A stretch of 64,000 nucleotides of DNA, from positions 310,001-374,000 of the forward strand of contig JACKFB010000005.1 of NCBI GenBank assembly GCA_020632695.1, in the 5' to 3' direction. Position numbers and translations under genes: made by a program. This document shows, piece by piece, positions 50,409 to 59,562 of this stretch. This stretch comes from Deltaproteobacteria bacterium. GTDB lineage: Bacteria; Myxococcota_A; UBA9042; PHBI01; JACKFB01. Below the pieces are notes generated by a model. That model saw only the letters and a list, made by a program, of their open reading frames with translations, did not search any database and was not told where the DNA came from. Every line of letters begins with the position of its first letter. The first letter of the stretch is position 1.

Positions 50409-51731
50409 TTAATAGGCGTGGCTGATCGACGCGGACACGGTCCAGACCACCCCGCCGTGGCTGAGGTCGCCGATGGGATCGCCCGGCGTGTCGCGCACCA
50501 CCGTGCGCCGCGGCAACACCGAGGCCATGAAGCCCAGATCGAGCTGGATCGGGTGCACGTGGACCTTCAAGGGGTCCTGGAACACGAACCCGGCGCCGAG
50601 GGCGACGATGTGCGCGTCGTTGTCCAGGTAGGCGCTCAGGCCGGTCTGGCGCGGCACGGGCGTCGGGCGGAAGCCATAGCCCGTGCGCAGCAGCAGGAAG
50701 GGGCGCGCCTGCCACTCGAAGCCGATCCTCACGTTGACCGTGTCGCGGAAGCCGGGCGAGGTCCGTGGCGTGTCCAGCGAGAGGTCCAGGGCGTCGCCGA
50801 GGCCCAGCCCGTCGAGCAGCGCGCCGCCGATGTCACCGCGGATCTGCGTGGAGGGATCCGGCGCCTTCGACCACAGCGAGAGGCTCGCGTCGATGGCGAC
50901 GGTGAGATCGAGCGCGTCGAAGAGGTACGAGAAGCCCAGGGCGAGCTGGTGCGGCGAGTAGAGCACGGTCTGGCGGACGTCGAAGTCCAGGGTGAGCGCC
51001 TCGCCCTCGGCCACCGTCACCGGGAGCGCGAAGCTCACGCTGTTGGCCTGCCGCCAGGCGAACCCGATGGCCATCCCCTCGATGGGGCGCAGGTGGAGGC
51101 CGACGATGGCGGAGACCGTGGGCGTGAGCTCGACGGAGACGGAGCGCTGCTCGAAGCGACCGTCGATGACGTCGAGGTCCAGGCGCGCAGTGCCGCTGAG
51201 GTTCGCCAGCACCTGGACGCCGGCGCCGAGCGAGAGCCCGGGCACGATCTCGCCGGCCACCGACGCGTGGAGCAGCAGCTTGTCGTGGAGGCTCTGATAC
51301 AGGGTGAAGTGGGGGACGTTGGCGTCGACCGCCTGCACGCGGGCCAGCCGCTTCGAGGGCAGGTGGAAGCTGAGCCCGAGGGCGAGGCGGTCGCGGAAGA
51401 TCCCGCCGAAGGAGTAGAGCCAGCCGACGGCGAACCCGAGGTTGGTCGGCGGCAGCTCGGTCGCCGCTTCGGGGTCGGCGACGCGGCGGTCGACGTAGAG
51501 CCGCGGGCGGTTGAGGCTGAATGACAGCCCCAGGCGCGCCTGCTTGTCGGCCGTCAACGCGCCGGGGTTGTAGTAGGTGGCGGTGTAGTCGGTGGCGGCG
51601 GCCGTCATCGCGCCGGCCATGCCGATGGCACGGGGCCCGAAGCCGTAGATCTCGTAGACGTTGGCGCTCGCCGCGGTGGCGTTCGCCAGCAGCAACGCCA
51701 GCGCAAGGCGGGTCGTGCTCCTCGTGCTCAC
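50409..51731 (-). CDS. FadL/OmpP1-type outer-membrane transport protein
   Basis: 440 residues. Signal peptide (TRLALALLLANATAASA) followed directly by the FadL hatch-like start NVYEIYGFGPRAIGMAGAMT, then AATDYTATYYNPGAL, the classical family signature, and amphipathic strands up to a final Tyr (SASISHAY), typical of barrels. It imports hydrophobic compounds; which ones cannot be told. GTG start overlaps the TGA of the upstream lipoprotein gene (GTGA); a start nine bases earlier is also in frame. Confidence 0.88.
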   Translation of the reverse strand: MSTRSTTRLALALLLANATAASANVYEIYGFGPRAIGMAGAMTAAATDYTATYYNPGALTADKQARLGLSFSLNRPRLYVDRRVADPEAATELPPTNLGFAVGWLYSFGGIFRDRLALGLSFHLPSKRLARVQAVDANVPHFTLYQSLHDKLLLHASVAGEIVPGLSLGAGVQVLANLSGTARLDLDVIDGRFEQRSVSVELTPTVSAIVGLHLRPIEGMAIGFAWRQANSVSFALPVTVAEGEALTLDFDVRQTVLYSPHQLALGFSYLFDALDLTVAIDASLSLWSKAPDPSTQIRGDIGGALLDGLGLGDALDLSLDTPRTSPGFRDTVNVRIGFEWQARPFLLLRTGYGFRPTPVPRQTGLSAYLDNDAHIVALGAGFVFQDPLKVHVHPIQLDLGFMASVLPRRTVVRDTPGDPIGDLSHGGVVWTVSASISHAY

Positions 51732-52837
51732 TGCGCGCACGAGCGGGTGGCGAGCGCGGCGAGCACGCGGGTGATCTCGCCCAGGACGCGCGCGTCGAGC
51801 AGGTTGCCCACGTCGCCGAGCACCTGGGGGGCGGCGTCGGGGGCGAGCAGACCCTCGAGCGCGACGACCAGGCTGCGCCGCCCGAAGGCGTCGACCTCGA
51901 GGAAGGCCAGCGAGGCGTCGATGAGGACCCGCACCGGCTCGGGCAGCAGCGTGCCGCGGCTCGGGTCGATCAGATCGAGGGCGCCGACCAGGTCGAGGGC
52001 GTCGTCGGTGCTCGCGTCGAAGAGCAGGTCGCCGAGGCTGAGCGTCGGGTCGGCCGCGAGCACGCAGGCGGAGAGGCCGCGCAGCGCGGCGCGCGTGTCG
52101 GTGTCGTCCAGCAGACGCCGCGCGCCGGTGAGCACGGGCCCGAGCGGCGGCGCGTCGACGTCCACCGCCAGCGAGAGCAGGTCCAGCCAGGCCTCGATGG
52201 TGAAGTCGGGCGAGGTCGCGGCGAGCAGCAGATTGCGGAGCAGCGCCCTGAGCGCGGGGCGACCGGTCTGTCCGTCCACCTCCAGCCCCGAGACCAGCGA
52301 CGGCACGTCGAGCGCGGCGGGCAGCGCGCGCACCGCGGCCAGCAGCTCGTCATCGGCGAGCAGACGCCGCACCAGTCGAAGGGCGGGCGGACCCTCGCAC
52401 CGGGAGAGCAGGCGCCGCGCGGACGCGAGCGTCTCGGCGTAAGGCGAGCCAGGGCCCTCGGCCACCAGCCAGCGCATCAGGCGCGCGCCGAAGGCCTGGA
52501 GGCGACCGTCGACGTCGAGGCTGTCGCCGATCTCCCCCAGGCCAGCCACCGAGCCCGGCGGGAAGCTGGCGACCAGGTCCACCGCCGTGCGCACCAGATC
52601 GGCGCGCGCTGCGTCGCTCAGGTCCTGCCCGAGCACGGACTGCAGGTGCTCGAGCGCGCCGTCGTCGAGCAAGCCCCGCAGGCCGGGGATGAGCTCGTCG
52701 ACCGAGGGGCAGCGGTCGGTGGAGACGGTCACCGGCGCGTCCACGTCCTGGGCTCCGCAACCGACGAGCGCCGCCGCCAGCGCGCTGAGCAGCACCGAGC
52801 GGCCGAGACGGGTCCCCGATGGCAGGGTGGGTGGCAT
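51728..52837 (-). CDS. Lipoprotein of unknown function, coupled to FadL-like gene
   Basis: 369 residues; lipobox LVGC (Cys27). The mature protein is all-alpha in appearance, with many short Leu-rich helices (LIPGLRGLLDDGALEHLQSV; LRLVRRLLADDELLAAVRAL; ALRGLSACVLAADPTLSLG) and a conserved-looking Cys near the C-terminus (ATRSCAQ). No family is recognised. It is translationally coupled to the FadL-like porin downstream, so a periplasmic partner of that porin is plausible. Start is the ATG of the signal peptide. Confidence 0.72.
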   Translation of the reverse strand: MPPTLPSGTRLGRSVLLSALAAALVGCGAQDVDAPVTVSTDRCPSVDELIPGLRGLLDDGALEHLQSVLGQDLSDAARADLVRTAVDLVASFPPGSVAGLGEIGDSLDVDGRLQAFGARLMRWLVAEGPGSPYAETLASARRLLSRCEGPPALRLVRRLLADDELLAAVRALPAALDVPSLVSGLEVDGQTGRPALRALLRNLLLAATSPDFTIEAWLDLLSLAVDVDAPPLGPVLTGARRLLDDTDTRAALRGLSACVLAADPTLSLGDLLFDASTDDALDLVGALDLIDPSRGTLLPEPVRVLIDASLAFLEVDAFGRRSLVVALEGLLAPDAAPQVLGDVGNLLDARVLGEITRVLAALATRSCAQ

Positions 52838-53172
52838 CGCGGCATCGTCGCAGCGAGACCCGGGCATTTCAACCGAGCCCGCAGCGAGGTCAGGGCCCGC
52901 GCGTCGCGCTATGAAAGTCTTGCAGGGTCCGTGGCGGCGCTCCCCGCCGTCACAGGCCCAGCGCGCCGGGCCGAGCGGTGGCACGCGTCGTGCACTCCGG
53001 TCTCGCGTCGCTCGGCGGACAGGCCCGGGCGACGACCGGGAAAGCATGCAGTCTGCGGGCCTCCTCGGAGTCTCGCACGCAACCTGCCCAGCGCTTCGGG
53101 GGCGAAAGCTGGGCGGGTTGTCCTTTCCCGGGGCCACGCGTCCCTGGCGTCGGCCAGGAGCTGCGGGGGCGT
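52838..53172. other. Intergenic region upstream of the lipoprotein gene
   Basis: 335 bases between the cytidine deaminase and the lipoprotein gene on the minus strand. A TTGAAA (52864-52869) with 17-base spacing to GACGAT occurs close to the lipoprotein start, weak. No gene supported. Confidence 0.5.
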
Positions 53173-53589
53173 TCAATCGGCGCCGTCGTCCGCGGCCAGG
53201 TCCTCGGGGCCGAAGCTCATCGGCAGCAGGTCCGACAGCCGCATGCGCCGGCGCGCGTCGCCGCGGCTGGCGAGCACCACCTCCATGTCGGCGCCGAACT
53301 CGCGGAGCGTCTGGCGACAGAGGCCGCAGGGGCTGACCGGCGCGTCGGTGTCGGTCGCGATGCCCACGGCCACGATCTGGCGCTCGCCTGCGGAGACGGC
53401 GGCGCAGACGGCCGATCGCTCCGCGCACGCGCCGACCGGGTAGGCGGCGTTCTCGACGTTCGCCCCGACGTAGATGCGGCCGCTCGCGCCGCGCACCGCC
53501 GCGCCGACGCGAAACCGGCTGTAGGGCGCGTAGGCGTGCTCGCGCACGGCCCAGGCGGCCGCGACCAGGGCGTCTTCGTCGGCGCTCAC
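53173..53589 (-). CDS. cdd: Cytidine deaminase
   Basis: 138 residues, small tetrameric type. YSRFRVGAAV, NVENAAYPVGACAERSAVCA (Cys-Ala-Glu: zinc ligand and catalytic Glu) and PCGLCRQ (the other two zinc Cys) are intact. It deaminates cytidine and deoxycytidine to uridines. The GTG start overlaps the stop of the purine nucleoside phosphorylase (GTGA). It is the last gene of the salvage operon. The tail after LLP (PMSFGPEDL) is typical. Confidence 0.95.
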   Translation of the reverse strand: MSADEDALVAAAWAVREHAYAPYSRFRVGAAVRGASGRIYVGANVENAAYPVGACAERSAVCAAVSAGERQIVAVGIATDTDAPVSPCGLCRQTLREFGADMEVVLASRGDARRRMRLSDLLPMSFGPEDLAADDGAD

Positions 53590-54434
53590 GAAAGCGGCGT
53601 CCGGTTCAGGCTGTCCGCGAGCGCCTCGATGATCGACAGCAGGCGCGGGCCGGCCTCGTTGGCCACCTCCTTGACCTCGCTGTGATCGAGGAGCGCGTCC
53701 TTCACGCCCGCGGCCGCGTTGGACACCACGCTGACGGCGGCCACGCGGACACCCATGTGGCGCAGCGCGATGGCCTCGGGCACCGTCGACATCCCCACGA
53801 CGGCTGCGCCCAGGGTGCCCAGCATCCGGACCTCGGCGGGCGTCTCGTAGGAGGGACCGCTCATCATCGCGTAGACGCCGTGGTGCAGCGTCACCGACGC
53901 AGCCGCCGCGGCGCGGTCCATGCGCGCCCCGAGCTCCACGTCGTAGACCTGGGACATGTCGGGAAAGCGCGGCCCGAGGCGGTCGTCGTTGGGCCCGCAG
54001 AGGGGGTTCTCGCCGGTCATGTTGAGGTGGTCGACGATGCGGCACAGGCAACCGGGGCCGAGCCAGGGGCGGATGCCGCCAGCGGCGTTGGTGAGCAGCG
54101 CCGCCGAAGCCCCCAGGCGCGCCAGCAGGCGCACGCCGAAGACCACCGACTCCAGCGGGTGTCCCTCGTAGCGATGGATGCGCCCGCTCAGCACGGCCAC
54201 CGGGAGCCCGGCGATGCGCCCGCACCGCAGCTCGCCGCTGTGGCCCACCACGGTGGGGACGGGCATGCCGGGGATGTCGCCGTAGGGGATCGCGACGCCG
54301 CCCTCGACCAGCTCGCCGATGGCTCCCAGGCCGCTGCCCGCCACGATCCCGAGGACGGGGGCCTGGGCGTGCCGCGAGCGGATGGCCGCACAGGCCCGGT
54401 CCAGGCGGGCGATGGTGTCGTCGGAGTCAGTCAT
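53586..54434 (-). CDS. Purine nucleoside phosphorylase (trimeric, PNP-I)
   Basis: 282 residues. GIVAGSGLGAIGE (phosphate loop), TVVGHSGEL, GRIHRYEGHPL, TNAAGGI, GPSYETPAEVRML and GMSTVPEAIALRHMG are the signatures of the trimeric mammalian-like class (PunA/XapA). It cleaves purine nucleosides to base and ribose-1-phosphate. GAGGGG lies nine bases before the ATG; a longer in-frame start would add 11 residues. Coupled to cdd downstream (GTGA). Confidence 0.95.
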   Translation of the reverse strand: MTDSDDTIARLDRACAAIRSRHAQAPVLGIVAGSGLGAIGELVEGGVAIPYGDIPGMPVPTVVGHSGELRCGRIAGLPVAVLSGRIHRYEGHPLESVVFGVRLLARLGASAALLTNAAGGIRPWLGPGCLCRIVDHLNMTGENPLCGPNDDRLGPRFPDMSQVYDVELGARMDRAAAAASVTLHHGVYAMMSGPSYETPAEVRMLGTLGAAVVGMSTVPEAIALRHMGVRVAAVSVVSNAAAGVKDALLDHSEVKEVANEAGPRLLSIIEALADSLNRTPLS

Positions 54435-54510
54435 GGGCGGCGTCCCCTCGGGTCCGTCGGTGGGCATAGCAGCTGCCGCGCGCTTCGGCCCCGGGCGGGG
54501 CGCGCGGTGT

Positions 54511-55806
<1,296 letters not shown>

Positions 55807-56613
55807 CTACGCCAGGAGCGGACCGAAGAAGCTGCGCCCGCTGCCGGCGTGGGCCACGTCGAAGTTCTCGGCCAGGGTGGCCCCGATGTCGCCCAGGGAC
55901 TCGCGGCTGCCGAGATCCACGCCCGACGGCACCGCCGGAGTGTAGGCCAGCAGCGGCGACTGCTCGCGCGTGCCGACCGCCAGCGCGCCGTAGGTGGGAT
56001 CGGCCCCCCCGATGCCGCTCACCAGCAGCAGCGTCGACTCGTCGATGATGTCGAGGATGGCCGCGATCTGGCTGTCGAACCAGGCCAGCCCGCGCGAGAA
56101 GGCCACCGGTCCGCCCAGCGAGGCCGGGGCGCGGAAGCTGGCGACCGTCACCGCGCCCCCGCGGGGCGAGGCCTGTCCGATGAGATGACCGACCACCGCG
56201 TCGCCGCGCAGATCACCCATGCGCACGACGCCGTTGATCTCGTCGACGTGATCGGCCAGCCATCCGAGGATGCGCACGCTGACGCCAGCCGCGACGAGCC
56301 CCTCGAGGGTGCCGTCGAAGAGCTCGCGCGCGCCCGTCTGCGCCTCGCGGCCATCGGCCATGCGCCGCACCGTCCCCACGCTGGCAGCCGGCGGATCGGC
56401 GGGTGGCACGCCGCGGATCGGGCGCAGGTTCCCCAGCCCCAACCATTGCATGAAGGGCAGCTCGAGCCCGCCGACGTAGTCCGCGGCGTGTGCCAGCGTG
56501 TCGGCGCCACGGTCGAAGTCGCTCACCGCGTCGGGCTGTGCCCCGATGCCGAGGCCCTCGACCACGAGGACGACCACCTGCCGAAATCGAACGCGCTCAC
56601 TCTCGTCGGACAT
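55807..56613 (-). CDS. Phosphopentomutase-like pseudoenzyme (DeoB homologue)
   Basis: 268 residues, against ~390 for DeoB. Homology is clear at both ends: VVVLVVEGLGIGAQPD with ADTLAHAADYVGGLELP and LGLGNLRPIRGV near the start, and LLLVSG, SPLLAYTPAV, DIGATLAENF near the end. The metal site is lost, however: DSVGIG is EGLGIG, the phosphoacceptor loop KDTMTGHWE is EAQTGAREL, VDFDALFGH is ASFRAPASL, ITADHGND is VSGIGGAD, and the TDHTREY His is gone. The cap domain is also shortened. It cannot be a normal metal-dependent phosphopentomutase; a structural, regulatory or new role is likely. First gene of the salvage operon; GGAGGG precedes the ATG. Confidence 0.85.
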   Translation of the reverse strand: MSDESERVRFRQVVVLVVEGLGIGAQPDAVSDFDRGADTLAHAADYVGGLELPFMQWLGLGNLRPIRGVPPADPPAASVGTVRRMADGREAQTGARELFDGTLEGLVAAGVSVRILGWLADHVDEINGVVRMGDLRGDAVVGHLIGQASPRGGAVTVASFRAPASLGGPVAFSRGLAWFDSQIAAILDIIDESTLLLVSGIGGADPTYGALAVGTREQSPLLAYTPAVPSGVDLGSRESLGDIGATLAENFDVAHAGSGRSFFGPLLA

Positions 56614-56643
56614 CGCACCCTCCGCGGCCCACCAATTCGGCCC

Positions 56644-56672
56644 ATCATCGGGGAGGGTCTGCGCGGCGTCAA
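56644..56672 (-). promoter_or_regulatory. Promoter of the nucleoside-salvage operon
   Basis: Minus strand: TTGACG (5 of 6), 17-base spacer, GATGAT (4 of 6). Initiation near 56637 leaves a ~24-base leader with GGAGGG before the first ATG. The same TTGAC-N17-(A/G)ATGAT design occurs at the Glt/Cgl-like operon. Confidence 0.5.
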
Positions 56673-56760
56673 AGGCACCGGGCGAATCTCGGCAAAGCCT
56701 GCTCGTGCGCCTGCCAGCGCCCTGGGCCGCGGCGCCGTCGCGCGGCCACCCCTCGGGGCC

Positions 56761-57051
56761 TCACCGGGGCGCGGGCTCGTCGTCCGCGGGCGGCGGTCCG
56801 GCGCGCACCCGAAACGGGCTGCGGCGCTCCACCGGAGGCGGCCCCGCGGGCACCCCAGCGTCCGGGCGTGCCTCGACATGTCGCTCCGGCTCCCGCTTGA
56901 ACGCCTGGCGGCACGCCTGCGAACAGAACCAGTAGCGGCAGCCTCGAAAGAGCAGCGGCAGGCCGGCCGACGCCGGCAACACGGTCCGACCGCAGACCAC
57001 GTCGGTGGCTGTCTCGGGCGCCGGGAAGCTCACGCCGTCCACGTCACCCAC
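56761..57051 (-). CDS. YHS-domain protein
   Basis: 96 residues. A YHS metal-binding motif: VVCGRTVLPASAGLPLL, then FRGCRYWFCSQACRQAFKRE and PERHVE, matching the usual CGM...YYFCS..C...F...P..Y pattern, except that the Y-H-S core reads differently. YHS proteins bind copper or other soft metals. The C-terminal ~40 residues are a Pro-rich tail. The start is uncertain: several GTG codons (57051, and 57042 two codons later) are possible and no Shine-Dalgarno is clear. Confidence 0.78.
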   Translation of the reverse strand: MGDVDGVSFPAPETATDVVCGRTVLPASAGLPLLFRGCRYWFCSQACRQAFKREPERHVEARPDAGVPAGPPPVERRSPFRVRAGPPPADDEPAPR

Positions 57052-57238
57052 CCCGTCGGTCCCACATCGCCCTCCGTCTCGGTCGCGCCTGCCAGTCTAC
57101 ACCGGCCACGAGCCGCCGGCCGCCTCGGCTGCGTTGGCAACCCAAGGTACCCATGATACTGCGAAGCGCGCGCCGGACGGGCGCGTCAGGGTCGCCGGCG
57201 ACGGCGCCCAGCAACCGATGGAGCAACCCGGACTCCGG

Positions 57239-58723
57239 ATGACCGAGCCTCGCCGCGCGCCACCCACGGGAGCCCCCTCGCCCGAGGGCTCCTCGGCCAG
57301 CGGGTCACCCGCCCAGGCCGCGCCCGCCATGTCGGCCCTGCTGCGCTATCGGCTGCGGGCCCTGAGCCGCCGGGCTGCCTGGGTCGGACGCGGCCCCAGC
57401 GCCGCCGTGGCGCTCCTGGTGGTGCTCGGCGCCGCGGCGCTCGCGGCGGGCATCGACCGGGGCGTGGCCGGCGACCTCACCCTGACCGACCCGCTCGCCC
57501 GCGCCGCCGCGGTGCGCGACCGCAGCTTCTGGTACCTGGTCCTGGCGACGCTCATCTTCTCCTACACCACCTTCGAGACCTTCTTTCGCGCGCCCGACAC
57601 CCGCTTCGTCGCTCGCCTCCCCATCCGCGGGCGGACCCGCTGGCTCGACCTGGCGCTGCGCACCGTGGCCTTGCATCTGCCGCTGCTGCTCCCCGGCATC
57701 GCCCTGGCCGCGTCGCTCGTCCTGCGCGGCGCGCCCATCCTGGCGGTCCACACCGCGATGACCCACGGCCTCGTGTTCACCGTGGGCCTCGCGACCTGCG
57801 CGCGCCTGCACCTGCTGGCCGGCCGCTCCCTGCTGGGCGAGGCGACCCCCTTCCGCCACGCCCTCGCCGGCGGCCTCGTAGCCGACGACGCCGCGTTCCT
57901 GCTCTACTCTCCCGCCGCCGGCCTCACCGCCACCCTCCTCGCCACGGTGCTGCTCGACGTGCTCGTCGCGCGCGCGCTCGGCCTCGAGTCGCAGCCGCCC
58001 TCGCCCGCGCTGGCCGCTGGCCTCACCTTCGGCGTCCTGGCGGCGACCGCCGCGCTCATCCGCGCCTCCGCTCGCGACGCCGACCGGGTCCTGCCCTTCG
58101 TCATCCCCCGCTTCGCCGAGCTGGACGTGCCCCCTCCCTATCGCGAGGACGGGCTCCCCGCCGGCACCCCCGGCGAGGGTCTGGCCCGCTGGCTCCCCGG
58201 CTCGGCTCGCCCCTACTTCCTGCGCGACCTGCGCCAGCTCCGCCGCCGTCATCGCCTCGATCGCGTCCTGCTCTGGCTCTTCGGGGCCTGGCTGGCCCGC
58301 GCCGTCGCTGCGGACGCCGGCGCCTCGTCCGGCGCTGGCGTCACGGTGTCCCTGAGCGGCCTGGCCATCCTCACCGGCGTCTTCCTGGTGTCCTCCTTCC
58401 GCCTGCGGGGCGCCGAGCTCGCCGCGCCCGCGCTGGACGCCACGCTCCCCCATGACCGCCGCGGGGCGCTTATTGGCGAGCTCACCGCCTGCCTCGTCCA
58501 CCCGGCCTGGGGCGTCCTCCTCGCCGCCGCCGCGGTCGCGTGGGCTCACGGCCTGACCGCCGCGCTCATCACCCTCGGCCTCGGCGCGCTGGTCGCCCTG
58601 GGCCTCACCGGGCTCGCCCGCCTCGCTGCGACCCTCACCAGCGGCCGCGTCGACGCCATGGCCATCGCCTGGCGCGCCGCCGTGGTCTTCGGCACCGCCC
58701 TCGTCACCTGGAGCTCACGATGA
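57239..58723 (+). CDS. ABC transporter membrane subunit
   Basis: 494 residues, with about ten membrane helices: AAVALLVVLGAAALAAGI, WYLVLATLIFSYTTFETFF, LHLPLLLPGIALAASLVL, TATLLATVLLDVLVARALG, VSLSGLAILTGVFLVSSF, and more to the end. A Pro/Arg-rich cytoplasmic N-terminus precedes them. It is coupled by ATGA to an ABC ATPase, so it is the permease of a small exporter; the substrate is unknown. The start is uncertain, with in-frame ATG codons at 57218, 57239 and 57329 (MSALLRYRL); the last gives a typical short N-terminus. Confidence 0.78.
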   Translation: MTEPRRAPPTGAPSPEGSSASGSPAQAAPAMSALLRYRLRALSRRAAWVGRGPSAAVALLVVLGAAALAAGIDRGVAGDLTLTDPLARAAAVRDRSFWYLVLATLIFSYTTFETFFRAPDTRFVARLPIRGRTRWLDLALRTVALHLPLLLPGIALAASLVLRGAPILAVHTAMTHGLVFTVGLATCARLHLLAGRSLLGEATPFRHALAGGLVADDAAFLLYSPAAGLTATLLATVLLDVLVARALGLESQPPSPALAAGLTFGVLAATAALIRASARDADRVLPFVIPRFAELDVPPPYREDGLPAGTPGEGLARWLPGSARPYFLRDLRQLRRRHRLDRVLLWLFGAWLARAVAADAGASSGAGVTVSLSGLAILTGVFLVSSFRLRGAELAAPALDATLPHDRRGALIGELTACLVHPAWGVLLAAAAVAWAHGLTAALITLGLGALVALGLTGLARLAATLTSGRVDAMAIAWRAAVVFGTALVTWSSR

Positions 58724-59457
58724 GCGCCCCCTCGCCACGCCTCGCGGTGTCCGGGCTCCGCAAGGGCTACCGCGCCACCCTGGCCGTCGCGGACGTCGGC
58801 TTCGAGGTCGCCGCGGGAGAGCTCTGCGGCGTCATCGGCCCCAACGGCGCCGGGAAGTCGACGACGGCGCGCATCCTGACGGGTCAGCTGCTGCCGGACG
58901 CCGGCGAGGTCCGCGTCGACGGGCACCGCATCGACCAGGAGCCGCTGACCGCGCGCCGGCTCACCGGCTACGTGCCGCAGGAGCTGTCGCTGTACCCCTT
59001 TCTCACCGGCCGCGAGACCCTGCGCTTCGTCGGGACGGTGCGGGGGTTGGACGCCAGCGAGCTGGAGCACGCGGTGGACGCGCTGCTCGAGCGCCTCGGG
59101 CTCGTCGCGGCACAGCACCGGCTGGCGCGCGAGTACAGCGAGGGGATGGCGCGAAAGCTGGCGATCGGCTGCGCGCTGCTGGGGGATCCGCCGCTGCTGG
59201 TGCTGGACGAGTCGCTCAACGGCCTCGATCCACGCGCCGCCGCCGAGCTGAAGACCGTGCTGCGCGAGCGGGTCGCCGCCGGCACCACCGTGTTGCTGGT
59301 CAGCCACGAGCTGGACGTGCTCGAGCGGCTGTGCACCTCGGTGGTGCTCATCGATCGGGGCAAGGTGGTCGCCACCCTGGACCGCACCGGCCTCGACGCC
59401 CTGGGCCGCGCGGGCTCGAGCCTCGAGGCCTTCTTCCTCGAGCACACCGCCGCCTGA
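58720..59457 (+). CDS. ABC transporter ATPase
   Basis: 245 residues. Walker A GPNGAGKST, Q-loop PQELSLY, signature YSEGM (variant of LSGGQ), Walker B LLVLDE, D-loop SLNGLD, switch His LLVSHE. ABC-2/CcmA-like exporter ATPase of the kind paired with the preceding membrane gene; overlap ATGA. It hydrolyses ATP to drive export. Confidence 0.93.
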   Translation: MSAPSPRLAVSGLRKGYRATLAVADVGFEVAAGELCGVIGPNGAGKSTTARILTGQLLPDAGEVRVDGHRIDQEPLTARRLTGYVPQELSLYPFLTGRETLRFVGTVRGLDASELEHAVDALLERLGLVAAQHRLAREYSEGMARKLAIGCALLGDPPLLVLDESLNGLDPRAAAELKTVLRERVAAGTTVLLVSHELDVLERLCTSVVLIDRGKVVATLDRTGLDALGRAGSSLEAFFLEHTAA

Positions 59458-59562
59458 GCCCTCCCCGGCACCGGACCGGGCGCGCCGACCGCGCGGTTGA
59501 CGCAGCGGCTGGCGGCGCGCTACTCCCAGCCCCGGGAACCCCTCGCCATCTGGAGGTCCGGC

